Positions 36,741-46,387 of a stretch of DNA of 64,000 nt are shown here, piece after piece. The notes beneath the pieces were generated by a model that searched no databases, was not told the DNA's origin, and worked only from the letters and a program-made list of their open reading frames with translations. The position numbers and the translations under genes are program-made. The stretch is taken from assembly GCF_900452865.1 (NCBI RefSeq), contig NZ_UGOZ01000001.1, forward strand, positions 2,830,001 to 2,894,000. Reading direction: 5' to 3'. This stretch comes from Legionella taurinensis (GTDB taxonomy: Bacteria; Pseudomonadota; Gammaproteobacteria; Legionellales; Legionellaceae). How positions within the stretch are numbered: position 1 is the stretch's first letter; every line of letters starts with the position of its first letter.

Positions 36741-39700
36741 CTAACCTGGGTTACTGAAATAAAAACTGTTTTTACCCTCGCTTTTAACCTTGTACAACGC
36801 GGCATCGGCCTTCTGTAATAAGGCCTCGGCTGTTTTGGCGGCAAAAGGATACACGGCAATGCCAATACTCACCGACACATTCACCTCAATACCGTCAATC
36901 ACCAGGGGGTGAGGAATGGATTCGATCAACCGCTTTGCCAGCAACGAGAGAGCAGAATAGGAGCTGAAATCGGTGACAATCAGCAAAAACTCATCTCCGG
37001 CCAAACGGGCCAAATAATCGTGGCCGCGAATCGATTGTTTAAAGCATTGACTGACCTCCACCAGCAATTGATCGCCCAGGTGATGACCGTAGGTGTCGTT
37101 CACCTCTTTAAAATCGTCAAGGTCAAGAAACATAAGGCCAACCTCGCTTTTGTTGCGCATGGCGCGGCTGATGGCTAACTCGAGCATCTCCATGCAGGCA
37201 CGGCGATTGGGCAATTTGGTCAGTTCATCATGCAGGGCTAGATGCTGAAGCTGGGAATAGGCCATTTTGCGTTCTACCGCAAGACTCATCTGTGAGGCCA
37301 GCAGGTCAATCATGTCCAAATCTTCAATGGGTGCGGTATGGCTTTCGTCACTTAAAAACTCAAACACCGCATAAATCTCATCCGCGACGATAATGGGAAA
37401 AGCCAATGCCCCGCTGAATTTAAAATGGGTGCAGTGCGCCTGTTCCAGTGAAAAGGGATTGGCGCTGGAGGAGGACAGCCATACCGCTTTTCGCTCCTGA
37501 AAGACCTGCCCCACAATGCCTTCCTTTTTACTGAGCTCAAGGCTTTTCAGTGAGGCGCTACAGGCTGCCTCTCCTTTCATCGTTTGGTGCCAGACCGATT
37601 CGACATGCGGACTGTCCTCATTGACATAATACACCAGGCCTACCGCAAACCGGATCGCCTGACTGATTGTTGCGGCACAGAATTTAAAGGCATCCTGAAT
37701 GGTGTCGGTGACCAGTATTGTGCGGGTGGTCTTGTAAATGAGGTCGAGTTCAAGGTTTTTAAGCGATAATTTCTCCTGGGTAAATTTCAATGTCGTAATA
37801 TCAATGTGGGTACCAACCACACGGCGTATTCGGCCATCAGGATCGACAATGCCCTGTCCGCGGCAGAGAATCCACACCGGTTTGCCGTTACGATGGCGAT
37901 AACGCACCTCCTGATGAAGGGGGTATTTGCCTTTGGACAGGATGTGTTTTTTAAGATTGCTCTCAAGCAATTTAAAGTCGTCAGGGAATGCGTTGTCGCG
38001 GAAAAAATCCAGGGTCGGCGTGTAATGATCCCGCTCGTAGCCTAAGGAGCGCAATAATTTACTGGATAAAATACACTCTTTGGTTTCAAGATTAATATCC
38101 CACCAGCCATCCGTGGTTTCATCAAGGATAAGATCATAAATGGCCTTGTTTTCCCGAAATAGATTTTCACTGTATTTTTTTGAGGCCAGCTCTTCCTGCA
38201 GGGCTTTGATATTGGAGATATCACGAAAACTGAACAGATAACCGATGGTCTGATTATCCGCCCCGATGAATGGACTGACCTTAAGCATCATCCGGCTGGT
38301 GGAATCAAATTGATTCATCAAATCGAGTTCAAGGTTATTAATCACGCCAGTGGCGGCAATCCGGTTCATGATGTTTTTTTCAAGCATGGTGTTTTTGATA
38401 TTCAACACATCAAAAACGGATTGCCCTAACAGACTTTTTTTACGGACAATACCCAGAGTACGCATAAACGTCTGATTGCATTCCATCACCCGGCAGGTGC
38501 GATCCACAAAGAGGTAGAGATCAGGCGAATTGTCATAAATCCGTTGATACCTGGACTCCACCTCCAGCAAACGACGGCTCTTATCAGTAATCGACGTTTT
38601 TAACTGGGTGTTGTCCATGGCCACTTTATTGCGCAATAAATTAACCAAAGCCAACAAGGCTGTAATGGCTAACCCAAGCAAAATAGTAACAATCGGCAAC
38701 CAGGGTCTGTTTTCTGCCACGTAACGGGGCGAAGGCCAGAGTTTAAAAACCAATGGTTCTGTCAAAAAATCCAGTTGCAGCAGCTCGCTGTATGCCCAAC
38801 GATGGATAAAGGCCGGGCTTCCCTCATTGATCTGGGTGAAGAGCGTGATGGGGCCATAATGAACCTCCACACCGGTTAGTTCGGAATCAGCCCGCTTCAC
38901 CGCCCCCGACACAATGCGCTGCAGATTATAAAACATCCACCCCGGGCGGCCTTGATTATGCGCAAAACATAAATAGGGCACGCCACCGCTCGCTGCGTGT
39001 TCAACGACCGTGACGGTCATCCCCTGTGTTTTTAATCCTTGCTGACAAAGGCTGATTAAACGCAGTAAATGCGATTTTTGCAGATCATCCATTGGGCCGT
39101 GCTGAGACAGGGCTTCCTTACCCCAGGCAATGGCTGCGAGCGTAGGCATGTCTTTCAAATAATTCCCCGCATCCTCACTGATGGCCTCATCGTTGAACGC
39201 ATGATGGTTCAAACGGGAAAAAAAACGGCGGGTAGCCCAAAAGCTGTCATGCAGGTTGACCTCAATCTCCTTAGCAATCAGTCGCGTATCGGCTGCAATT
39301 TTTCGCCGCAATTGTTCTGCCGCATCGTTTAAAAAATTCTGCCAGAGTAAAATAAAAAACAGGAACCCGGTCACCAGAATGGTCATGGTCTGAACCATGC
39401 TGTGTTTTGAATAAAATTTAAAGTGGCGGTAATAAAAGAGGATGGAGAGTGACAGGCTGAGCAACATAAAACAAAAGGCAGACTGGGCTCCCATGCCGGG
39501 GTAACCTGCCCAGTTGTAAATGAGTTGGATATCCAGAAAATAACCAAACAGCGCGGCCAGACCGAGACACAACACCAGAGCGACCAGCACCAATTGCAGC
39601 AGTTTGGTCCATGTTTTTTTAAATAAACAGTACAGAAGAATAGCCGCATTGAGCAAAACAATGCAAAAGGCGGTATTAGGTCCCATACGAATGGGATACC

Positions 39701-40040
39701 CCTTGTCAATGGTGGTTTGTGGGATGAGCAGCCAATAATCAAGACCCAGATCCCAACCGCTTGCGTACTCTAACAGGGTAAAAAGACCGATAAGACCCGA
39801 CAACAGACTTAAAAGCATCGCCAGGCGCTTTTTAAGCGCGAGTGCAAAAACAGCGGAAGACGTCAGGGTAATGCAAAGCGCGGTATTGAAGCGCATAACC
39901 AGAGAGCCTGCGCCAAGCGTCGCAAATTGCGGCGCACGCGTTATCCAGCCAACCATGATCACAACCCCGATCAAATAGGCCGCCGCTGCCAGCGCGTAGC
40001 AAAAATAATATCGCTTTGACCTTAATCCATTCGCCGTCAA
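36741..40040 (-). CDS. Multi-sensor membrane diguanylate cyclase
   Basis: A 1099-residue signalling protein. About eight N-terminal membrane helices (residues 12-225) are followed by a periplasmic sensor-like loop to about 440 and another helix near 460. Then come two PAS domains (about 500-615 and 640-755), a GAF domain (about 775-920) and a C-terminal GGDEF domain starting at ALHDELTKLPNRRA. The catalytic signature is AGDEF, an active variant, and an RxxD inhibition site (RGHD) lies exactly five residues before it. No EAL domain is present, so it should make cyclic di-GMP with product feedback. The start is TTG at 40040, chosen because AAGGA lies seven bases upstream and no ATG exists upstream in frame. 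Confidence 0.9.
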   Translation of the reverse strand: MTANGLRSKRYYFCYALAAAAYLIGVVIMVGWITRAPQFATLGAGSLVMRFNTALCITLTSSAVFALALKKRLAMLLSLLSGLIGLFTLLEYASGWDLGLDYWLLIPQTTIDKGYPIRMGPNTAFCIVLLNAAILLYCLFKKTWTKLLQLVLVALVLCLGLAALFGYFLDIQLIYNWAGYPGMGAQSAFCFMLLSLSLSILFYYRHFKFYSKHSMVQTMTILVTGFLFFILLWQNFLNDAAEQLRRKIAADTRLIAKEIEVNLHDSFWATRRFFSRLNHHAFNDEAISEDAGNYLKDMPTLAAIAWGKEALSQHGPMDDLQKSHLLRLISLCQQGLKTQGMTVTVVEHAASGGVPYLCFAHNQGRPGWMFYNLQRIVSGAVKRADSELTGVEVHYGPITLFTQINEGSPAFIHRWAYSELLQLDFLTEPLVFKLWPSPRYVAENRPWLPIVTILLGLAITALLALVNLLRNKVAMDNTQLKTSITDKSRRLLEVESRYQRIYDNSPDLYLFVDRTCRVMECNQTFMRTLGIVRKKSLLGQSVFDVLNIKNTMLEKNIMNRIAATGVINNLELDLMNQFDSTSRMMLKVSPFIGADNQTIGYLFSFRDISNIKALQEELASKKYSENLFRENKAIYDLILDETTDGWWDINLETKECILSSKLLRSLGYERDHYTPTLDFFRDNAFPDDFKLLESNLKKHILSKGKYPLHQEVRYRHRNGKPVWILCRGQGIVDPDGRIRRVVGTHIDITTLKFTQEKLSLKNLELDLIYKTTRTILVTDTIQDAFKFCAATISQAIRFAVGLVYYVNEDSPHVESVWHQTMKGEAACSASLKSLELSKKEGIVGQVFQERKAVWLSSSSANPFSLEQAHCTHFKFSGALAFPIIVADEIYAVFEFLSDESHTAPIEDLDMIDLLASQMSLAVERKMAYSQLQHLALHDELTKLPNRRACMEMLELAISRAMRNKSEVGLMFLDLDDFKEVNDTYGHHLGDQLLVEVSQCFKQSIRGHDYLARLAGDEFLLIVTDFSSYSALSLLAKRLIESIPHPLVIDGIEVNVSVSIGIAVYPFAAKTAEALLQKADAALYKVKSEGKNSFYFSNPG

Positions 40041-40235
40041 AACAGCATCCTTAAAGGAAATAATATCCGTCCGCTTCCAGGTAAGTATAGCCGCACAGAA
40101 AGCATTCAGGCCCTGTCCATATCATAGCAATAACAGTGCCAGCTATTATTTTATTCTCATCACAGCATTTGACAATTAGGGGCCCGAAGACTAACGTTTT
40201 AAGAACCAAGCCACTGTTTTTCAATAATTTAAACA

Positions 40236-40964
40236 ATGATTGATCTCTGTATCAACACACAACCTGATGATGAGAGCTGCGGCCCCACCAGTCTGCAGGC
40301 TATTTATCGCTATTATGGACTGGATATTCCGCTTGACCAGGTTATCCAGGGTGTGGAGCGTTCGCATTCCGGCGGCACGCTGGCGCCCATGCTCGGTAAA
40401 CACGCGCTCCTGCATGGGTTTGATACCATCATTTACATTAACAACCTCAATATTTTTGACCCCACCTGGTTTGAACAGGGTGAAGCAAAGACCACGCTTC
40501 TGCTGCAGAAATTAAATACCCAGATGCGTTACAAACGCACAGCAGGAGTCCTGCAGGCCAGCAAAGCCTACATGGAATACGTGTCCTTGGGGGGCATTTT
40601 ACGTTTCCGCACCCTGAGCGTTCAGCTTCTGAAGGATTACTTTAAGCAGGGCATCCCCATTTTGACGGGCTTAAGCGCCACGTACTTATACCGCAGCGCC
40701 AGAGAACGCTATACTAGTAAAGGTGAAGCTTATTACGATGATATTCGCGGGACACCCTGCGGGCATTTTGTTGTGCTCTGTGGTTATGATGCTAAAAAAA
40801 GGCTTATCGTAGTCGCCGATCCGCATCGTGAAAACCCGCTCTCACATGACAATTATTACAAAGTGAGCAGTCATCGTTTGATTAACGCCATCATGCTTGG
40901 TGTACTGACCTATGATGCCAATTTACTTATCATTCAACCAAAGAGCACCCAATGCAAACTATAA
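40236..40964 (+). CDS. C39/papain-like cysteine peptidase of an amidoligase operon
   Basis: A 242-residue protein with the hallmarks of a C39/papain-like cysteine peptidase: Q9 and C15 in QPDDESCGPTSLQAIYRYYG, H177 in GTPCGHFVVLCGYD and D195 in VVADPHRENP. The oxyanion glutamine and catalytic triad thus look complete. There is no signal peptide and no fused ABC transporter, so it probably acts in the cytosol. It overlaps the ATP-grasp gene by 13 bases. Peptidases of this kind are known as neighbours of RLAN/RimK-type ligases, sometimes fused to a GNAT domain that is missing here. The substrate is unknown. Confidence 0.8.
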   Translation: MIDLCINTQPDDESCGPTSLQAIYRYYGLDIPLDQVIQGVERSHSGGTLAPMLGKHALLHGFDTIIYINNLNIFDPTWFEQGEAKTTLLLQKLNTQMRYKRTAGVLQASKAYMEYVSLGGILRFRTLSVQLLKDYFKQGIPILTGLSATYLYRSARERYTSKGEAYYDDIRGTPCGHFVVLCGYDAKKRLIVVADPHRENPLSHDNYYKVSSHRLINAIMLGVLTYDANLLIIQPKSTQCKL

Positions 40965-42442
40965 TCGTTACGGATGACCCTGACAGTTGGCAATTTTTAA
41001 GCCCCTTAGCCGCCATCGTTCATGCGTCGGAATACCTTTCCAGCGAAAATTTTCTGCAAAACAATTCCCTGCGCGTCATTAACCTCTGCCAATCTTATCA
41101 GCATCAAACCATTGGCTATTATGTTTCCCTTCTGGCCCATGCCCGGGATCACAAAGCCATTCCGTCGGTGCACAGCATTCAAGACGTCATGAACACCAGT
41201 TTGTCCAAGCTGATTTCTCAGGAAGTGGATGAAGAAATACAGCACAGCCTGCAGGACATCAAAGGCACCGAATTTGTCTTTAGTCTGTATTTCGGTCAGA
41301 ACATGGCCAAATGCCATGCCGATCTGGCGAGAAAACTGCATGGGTTATTCCCGTTGCCGCTTATCCGTTTCACACTGGAAAAACGCAAGCAATGGCGGAT
41401 TAAAAACCTGCAGCCCTTGTCGTTAAGCGGCGTTCCGGCCCACCACCGCGATTTCATGCGCCAGGCAGCGGAAAGCTACCTGTCGAAAAAACGGTTCCAT
41501 CAATGGCGTAAAAAACAACGTTATCATGATTTGGCTATTTTGGTTGATCCCACCGAACCCAATGCCCCATCCAACAAAAAAGCATTGGATTTCTTTGCCA
41601 ATACCGGTGAAGACATGGGACTCAATGTTGATTTCATCGAAAAAAGCGACAGCAAATCCATTGCCGAATACGATGCGCTGTTCATACGTGCCACCACCTC
41701 CGTCAATCACTACACTTACCGAATGGCGCGCCGGGCTGCGCAGGAAAATATCGTGGTGATCGATGATCCGCAATCCATCATTAAATGCAGTAATAAAGTC
41801 TATCTTGCCGAACTAATGCGCAGCCATCAGATCCTGACACCCGAAACCACCTTCATCAGCAAATACGACAAGGAACTGCCGCCGATTGAATTCCCGTGTG
41901 TATTAAAACGCCCGGACAGTGCCTTCTCTCACGGAGTCATCAAACTCGATGACTTTAAATCCTTGCAAAAGTCGCTGAATCAATTTTTCAAAAGTTCGGA
42001 TCTGGTCCTGATTCAACGGTTTATTCCCACGGAATTCGACTGGCGTATCGGCGTGCTGGATAACAAACCGATTTTTGCCTGCCGCTATTTCATGGCCAGG
42101 GATCACTGGCAAATCTACAACTGGGATGCCCTGAGCGATAAATCGCAAGGCAATATCGATGTTCAGGGCAACTTTGCCATACAGGGTAATCATGAAACGA
42201 TTCCCATTACCGATGTCCCGGACGGGGTCATCAAAACAGCCCTGAAAACCACCCGACTCATTGGCGACGGGTTGTATGGCGTAGACATTAAAAGTCAGGG
42301 CGACAAACATTATGTGATTGAAGTCAATGACAACCCCAACATTGATTTTGGTATTGAAGATCAGATTCTTGGTGAAAACCTCTATCAACAAATCATGACC
42401 GTCTTTTTACAACGCATTCGCAGGAAGCATGGCTATGGGTAA
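40952..42442 (+). CDS. RimK-like ATP-grasp ligase with RLAN N-terminal domain
   Basis: A 496-residue protein. Residues 1-170 fit the RLAN domain that precedes certain RimK-like enzymes. Residues 270-490 are an ATP-grasp domain: FPCVLKRPDSAFSHGV (ATP-binding lysine), LIQRFIPTEFDWRIGVLDNKPIFACRYF, GDGLYGVDIK and the metal-binding VIEVNDNPNIDFGIED. RimK-type enzymes join an amino acid to a carboxylate through an acyl-phosphate. The gene overlaps the peptidase gene by 13 bases and the GCS2-like gene by 14 bases, so the products are made together. Neither the amino acid nor the acceptor can be inferred from the sequence. Confidence 0.88.
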   Translation: MQTIIVTDDPDSWQFLSPLAAIVHASEYLSSENFLQNNSLRVINLCQSYQHQTIGYYVSLLAHARDHKAIPSVHSIQDVMNTSLSKLISQEVDEEIQHSLQDIKGTEFVFSLYFGQNMAKCHADLARKLHGLFPLPLIRFTLEKRKQWRIKNLQPLSLSGVPAHHRDFMRQAAESYLSKKRFHQWRKKQRYHDLAILVDPTEPNAPSNKKALDFFANTGEDMGLNVDFIEKSDSKSIAEYDALFIRATTSVNHYTYRMARRAAQENIVVIDDPQSIIKCSNKVYLAELMRSHQILTPETTFISKYDKELPPIEFPCVLKRPDSAFSHGVIKLDDFKSLQKSLNQFFKSSDLVLIQRFIPTEFDWRIGVLDNKPIFACRYFMARDHWQIYNWDALSDKSQGNIDVQGNFAIQGNHETIPITDVPDGVIKTALKTTRLIGDGLYGVDIKSQGDKHYVIEVNDNPNIDFGIEDQILGENLYQQIMTVFLQRIRRKHGYG

Positions 42443-43661
42443 TTACTCGCTTTTTTCTGTCATAGGACTTGAAATCGAATACATGCTGGTTGATAAAGCC
42501 ACATTAAACGTGCGTCCGCAAAGCGATACCATCCTTCAAGCCTTAAGCCACGGCGAACTCACCAACGAAGTGGCCCTGGGGGACATTGCCGTCAGCAATG
42601 AACTGGTGATGCATGTGCTTGAATTAAAAAACAATGGCCCGGCGCCTGTCTCACCGACCATTGTCACGCAGTTTAGGGAGGCAATTCAACGCGTGCAGCC
42701 GCTTCTTGAGGAACAGCAACTCCTGCTGCTGCCTACTGGCGCGCACCCCTGGATGGATCCTGCCTTAGAAACCCAACGCTGGCCGCACGGCAATCGCCAA
42801 ATCTATCAGCAATACGATCAGATTTTTAACTGCCATGGCCATGGCTGGGCGAATCTGCAAAGCATGCATGTCAATCTGCCTTTTGCCAATGACGAGGAAT
42901 TCAACCTGCTGCATAACAGCATCCGCCTGGTATTGCCTCTCCTGCCCGCCTTAGCCGCAAGCACCCCTTTCCTGGATGGCAAGCGCACCGGCATGCAGGA
43001 CAGCCGCCTTTATTTTTATGATAAAAACCAGCAACGAATACCCGAAATTACCGGGCTGGTGGTGCCTGAATTTGTCCAATCCGAAGCGCAGTACCACCGT
43101 GACATTCTGACACCGATGTATGAGGCGATACGGCCCTATGATCCCAAAGGCATTCTCCAGCACGAATGGCTGAACTCCCGCGGCGCCATTGCCAAATTTG
43201 AGTATGGCGCCATTGAAATCCGCTTGATTGATTCCCAGGAATGCGTGCAGGCGGATTATGCGATTGCCAGTGCCATTGTAGCTATCCTGAAACATTGGGT
43301 GAACCATTCCCATTACTTTCTGGATAATCCCTGCGACACAGGAACTCTGGCGGCACTTTATCAGCAAAGCCTGCAGGACGGCCTGGATACGCCGATAGAA
43401 AGCCGCGAATTGAGCCGGCAATGGCAATTAGCGCGAGGGGTTAAAACCTGCCGCGATGTCTGGGCAGCATTGATTGAACAGGTCAGCGCCGAGCTCGATT
43501 ACTCGTGCCAGACGGTTTTGGAAACGATACTCAGTCAGGGGAATCTCAGCCAGCGGATGGTACGCGCCTGCGGTAATGACATCAGCCATCACACCTTAAA
43601 GCGCTTATACCGCCAACTGGGAGATTGTTTATTAACTAACCAACAACTGCACGCACTATGA
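42429..43661 (+). CDS. Glutamate--cysteine ligase-like (GCS2) amidoligase
   Basis: A 410-residue member of the GCS2 carboxylate-amine ligase family, related to glutamine synthetase-fold enzymes. The first strand with metal-binding acidic residues is FSVIGLEIEYMLVD. HGHGWANLQSMHVNLPF and KFEYGAIEIRLIDSQECVQADYAIA are further family blocks around the ATP and substrate sites. It probably makes a gamma-glutamyl or other amide bond, but a true glutathione-pathway role is not implied. It overlaps the ATP-grasp gene by 14 bases and the hydrolase gene by 4 bases. Confidence 0.86.
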   Translation: MAMGNYSLFSVIGLEIEYMLVDKATLNVRPQSDTILQALSHGELTNEVALGDIAVSNELVMHVLELKNNGPAPVSPTIVTQFREAIQRVQPLLEEQQLLLLPTGAHPWMDPALETQRWPHGNRQIYQQYDQIFNCHGHGWANLQSMHVNLPFANDEEFNLLHNSIRLVLPLLPALAASTPFLDGKRTGMQDSRLYFYDKNQQRIPEITGLVVPEFVQSEAQYHRDILTPMYEAIRPYDPKGILQHEWLNSRGAIAKFEYGAIEIRLIDSQECVQADYAIASAIVAILKHWVNHSHYFLDNPCDTGTLAALYQQSLQDGLDTPIESRELSRQWQLARGVKTCRDVWAALIEQVSAELDYSCQTVLETILSQGNLSQRMVRACGNDISHHTLKRLYRQLGDCLLTNQQLHAL

Positions 43662-44407
43662 AACCAATCGCCGTGGTTTTAAGTTGTGAACATGCCGTTA
43701 ACCATGTCCCTGAGGAGTACAGGCCGCATTTTATGGCGCATGAGCATTTGCTCAACTCGCACAGGGGCATGGATTTTGGCGCGGAAGCCATCGCCAGCTA
43801 CCTGCGCGACGCGCTGGCCTGCGAGCTCGTCTCAGCTAAAGCCACCCGCCTGTTGATCGATTGTAACCGCAGCCTGCACCATCGCCACTGCTTTTCTGAA
43901 ATCACCTACCCTTTGCCAATCAATGAAAAGGAAGCGATACGGCAACGATACTACCTGCCTTTTCGGCAGGATGTGGAGACGCGGATTCATAGCCATCTGC
44001 AAGCGGGCAAGCAGGTGTGGCATTTGTCGGTCCACAGTTTTACACCCATTCTTAATGAAATAACCCGCAATACTGAAATTGGTTTATTGTATGATCCCAA
44101 ACGGCTGCTTGAGAGAAACCTGGCAAGGCATTGGCAGCAACAGATTAAACACCTCGACCAAGGTCTGCGGGTCCGCCTGAATTACCCTTACCGTGGTGTC
44201 AGCGACGGTTTTGCCGCGTCCCTGCGTAAAAAATACCCGGCTGAGGATTATCTTGGTCTTGAAATCGAAAGCAATCAGGCCCTGGTGCATGAAAACCATG
44301 CTATTGCTCACCTGGCCTGTGTGTTGTCAACCAGCCTAAGAATCATGCTCGACAATTGGCAACCCATCAGTCATCAAACGCTCCCGCAAACTAGCCAGGG
44401 CGATTGA
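43658..44407 (+). CDS. N-formylglutamate amidohydrolase-like enzyme
   Basis: A 249-residue protein of the N-formylglutamate amidohydrolase family, a zinc-dependent hydrolase fold. Recognisable blocks are VVLSCEHAVNHVPEEY, HRGMDFGAEAIASYL, RLLIDCNRS, WHLSVHSFTPIL, NYPYRGVSDGFAASLRKKYP and LGLEIESNQALV. In histidine degradation this enzyme releases glutamate from formylglutamate, but no hut genes are nearby. Within this operon it more likely hydrolyses an amide made by one of the two ligases; that is inference. It is the last gene of the operon, and its 3' end overlaps the convergent gene at 44391-44768 by 17 bases. Confidence 0.86.
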   Translation: MKPIAVVLSCEHAVNHVPEEYRPHFMAHEHLLNSHRGMDFGAEAIASYLRDALACELVSAKATRLLIDCNRSLHHRHCFSEITYPLPINEKEAIRQRYYLPFRQDVETRIHSHLQAGKQVWHLSVHSFTPILNEITRNTEIGLLYDPKRLLERNLARHWQQQIKHLDQGLRVRLNYPYRGVSDGFAASLRKKYPAEDYLGLEIESNQALVHENHAIAHLACVLSTSLRIMLDNWQPISHQTLPQTSQGD

Positions 44408-44768
44408 GCTGTTTTAAGTGGCAAAGCACGGGACCATTGTCCAGTTGCAGGGCATTACCGCCGGCATCCGTCATGAATTGCCCGGCATAACCTGACTTAC
44501 TGGCCGCCTTCTGAGCAGAAATAAACAGACGGGGACGGCTACTGTCCTCGCTATCAACCGCCATGAGCAGCAGGTTATTATTCCGCAGGCTGTAAAGACT
44601 GACCTTAACCGGGTAGACGAAGTCAATCGACGGTTTGTCCCCGTCCTTTTCAGGCAAGGCAAACACCACGCGCTCACTGACACCCTGAAGCACACATTCC
44701 ATGGTCTTTGTGCCCGCAAAAACCGGAAAAGCAACCAACACCAGAAGAACAGCCAATCTTTTTTTCAT
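44391..44768 (-). CDS. Small secreted protein
   Basis: A 125-residue protein with a signal peptide (residues 1-18, ending VFAG) and no recognised domain. Two cysteines (MECVLQG near residue 25 and VLCHLKQL near residue 117) could form one disulphide. It is predicted to be mainly beta strands. It lies 16 bases after the HerA-like gene on the same strand and overlaps the amidohydrolase gene from the other side. Confidence 0.7.
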   Translation of the reverse strand: MKKRLAVLLVLVAFPVFAGTKTMECVLQGVSERVVFALPEKDGDKPSIDFVYPVKVSLYSLRNNNLLLMAVDSEDSSRPRLFISAQKAASKSGYAGQFMTDAGGNALQLDNGPVLCHLKQLNRPG

Positions 44769-44784
44769 CGCCAGGTTCCTTACG

Positions 44785-46308
44785 TTATGGTTTTTTTCGT
44801 GAACGGCCTCGACTGGAGGGAAAGAATAAATTGAGTAATTTCCGCCAGATATCGCGAATCAACTGACGCAACAAGGTGTTTTTACTCAATTGCTCCAGCA
44901 CGGACGGCTCTTGCTTTTCCTGTGACGTGTCACTGCTTACGTCACCCGGAACAGAGGAGTCTGCCGTGCGGTTTGCAGTTCCCAGCTTTTCCGCCGCCGA
45001 GGGCGTGGATTGGCGTTGGCCATATTGGGTATACAGAGGCGATTGATGAATAATGGCCTGAACCTGCGCATCGGTAATTGTCCCCATGCGCGATTCAGGC
45101 GCCCGGATTAAACACTGGATTAACGGGGTGGGTTGGCCATTGCCATCCAGTGCGCTGACCAGGGCTTCCCCGATACCCAGGGACGTTAACAACTGTTCTG
45201 TCGCATAATGGGTTGACGGCGGAAAATTCTGCGCCACCAGTTTCATCGCCTGCCTGTCTTTGGCGGTAAATGCACGCAGGGCATGCTGGATTTTTAATCC
45301 CAGTTGACTCAATACCGCCTCAGGAATGTCATTCGGCGTCTGGGTACAAAAGACAAGGCCAATGCCTTTGGAGCGGATTAATTTGACCATGGTCTCCAGT
45401 AAATTTAACAAGGCTTTACTGGCGTGATTAAAAATAAGATGGGCTTCGTCAATAAAAAGCACCAGTTTAGGCTTGAGCGGATCACCAAGCTCAGGGGATT
45501 GACGGTACACATCCGACAGCAATTTAATCATGAAGGTTGAAAACAACAAGGGTTTATCCTGCATGTCCATTAAACGCAGGATGGACACAATCCCAAGCCC
45601 CTCGGCCGTTGTGCGGAACAGATCCGTGACCTTAAAGGCCGGCTCGCCAAAAAAATCGCCGCCGCCCTGCGCTTCCAATTCGATGATTTTGCGCATGATC
45701 GAGCCGACGGAGGCAGACGACACGCTGCCATAACGCGACTCCACGTCAATGTTTCCTTCATCTGACTGGATGTATTGCAGGATGGCTTTAAAATCATTTA
45801 AATCATTCAGCGGTAATTGACGGTCTTTGGCGTATTCAAAAAGAATGGTGACCACGCCCGTCTGCGTCTCATTCACATCCAGCATGCGCGAGAAAAGCAA
45901 CGCGCCAAAATCACTGACTTTACCGCGAACCGGCACACCTTGCACCCCGCGGTCTAAGGTTAACAGCTCCACCGGAAAACCCCGCGGGACAAATTCAAGG
46001 TTTAGGGAATGGCTGCGTTTTTTTAAGAAGTCATTGGACTCCCCAGGCACGGCCAGGCCGGACACATCGCCCTTGATGTCCATGACAAGGCTGGGTACGC
46101 CGGCTAACGATAACTGCTCACAAAGCACCTGAATGGTTTTGGTTTTACCGCTACCGGTGGCACCGGCGATAAGGCCATGGCGATTGAGTGATTTCAACAC
46201 CAGGTTTACCGGCGCATCCTGAAGGATCGTTCCATCCAGCATAATCCCGCCCAGTTGAAGGGCAGGCAGTTCGCCGGCCTGATAGGGCACACGCAAATCA
46301 TCGTACAT
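44785..46308 (-). CDS. HerA-like (DUF853) ATPase
   Basis: A 507-residue P-loop ATPase of the HerA/FtsK superfamily, DUF853 branch. Walker A is GATGSGKTKTIQ near residue 51, Walker B is LVLFIDEAHLIF near residue 285, and the following FCQT-like segment (IGLVFCTQTPNDIPEAVLSQLGLKIQHALRA) contains sensor and arginine-finger regions. The C-terminal 90 residues are polar and low in complexity. Such proteins are common, but their cellular role is poorly known. No NurA or SIR2 partner gene is adjacent, so a defence role is not supported. It starts with ATG at 46308, about 80 bases after fur. Confidence 0.9.
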   Translation of the reverse strand: MYDDLRVPYQAGELPALQLGGIMLDGTILQDAPVNLVLKSLNRHGLIAGATGSGKTKTIQVLCEQLSLAGVPSLVMDIKGDVSGLAVPGESNDFLKKRSHSLNLEFVPRGFPVELLTLDRGVQGVPVRGKVSDFGALLFSRMLDVNETQTGVVTILFEYAKDRQLPLNDLNDFKAILQYIQSDEGNIDVESRYGSVSSASVGSIMRKIIELEAQGGGDFFGEPAFKVTDLFRTTAEGLGIVSILRLMDMQDKPLLFSTFMIKLLSDVYRQSPELGDPLKPKLVLFIDEAHLIFNHASKALLNLLETMVKLIRSKGIGLVFCTQTPNDIPEAVLSQLGLKIQHALRAFTAKDRQAMKLVAQNFPPSTHYATEQLLTSLGIGEALVSALDGNGQPTPLIQCLIRAPESRMGTITDAQVQAIIHQSPLYTQYGQRQSTPSAAEKLGTANRTADSSVPGDVSSDTSQEKQEPSVLEQLSKNTLLRQLIRDIWRKLLNLFFPSSRGRSRKKP

Positions 46309-46387
46309 GGCAATCGTCCTTGTTGAACGCGTTATGAGTTCTAGTCAATGACGCGTCTGTTGGTAAATCAATGGTCTAAGAAATGCA

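Noticed and set aside
43658-44407. N-formylglutamate amidohydrolase as part of histidine degradation
   Set aside because: No hut genes are nearby, and the gene is coupled to two ligases and a peptidase.
44785-46308. HerA-type ATPase as part of an antiviral system
   Set aside because: No SIR2, NurA or other nuclease gene is adjacent, and the neighbours are housekeeping genes.
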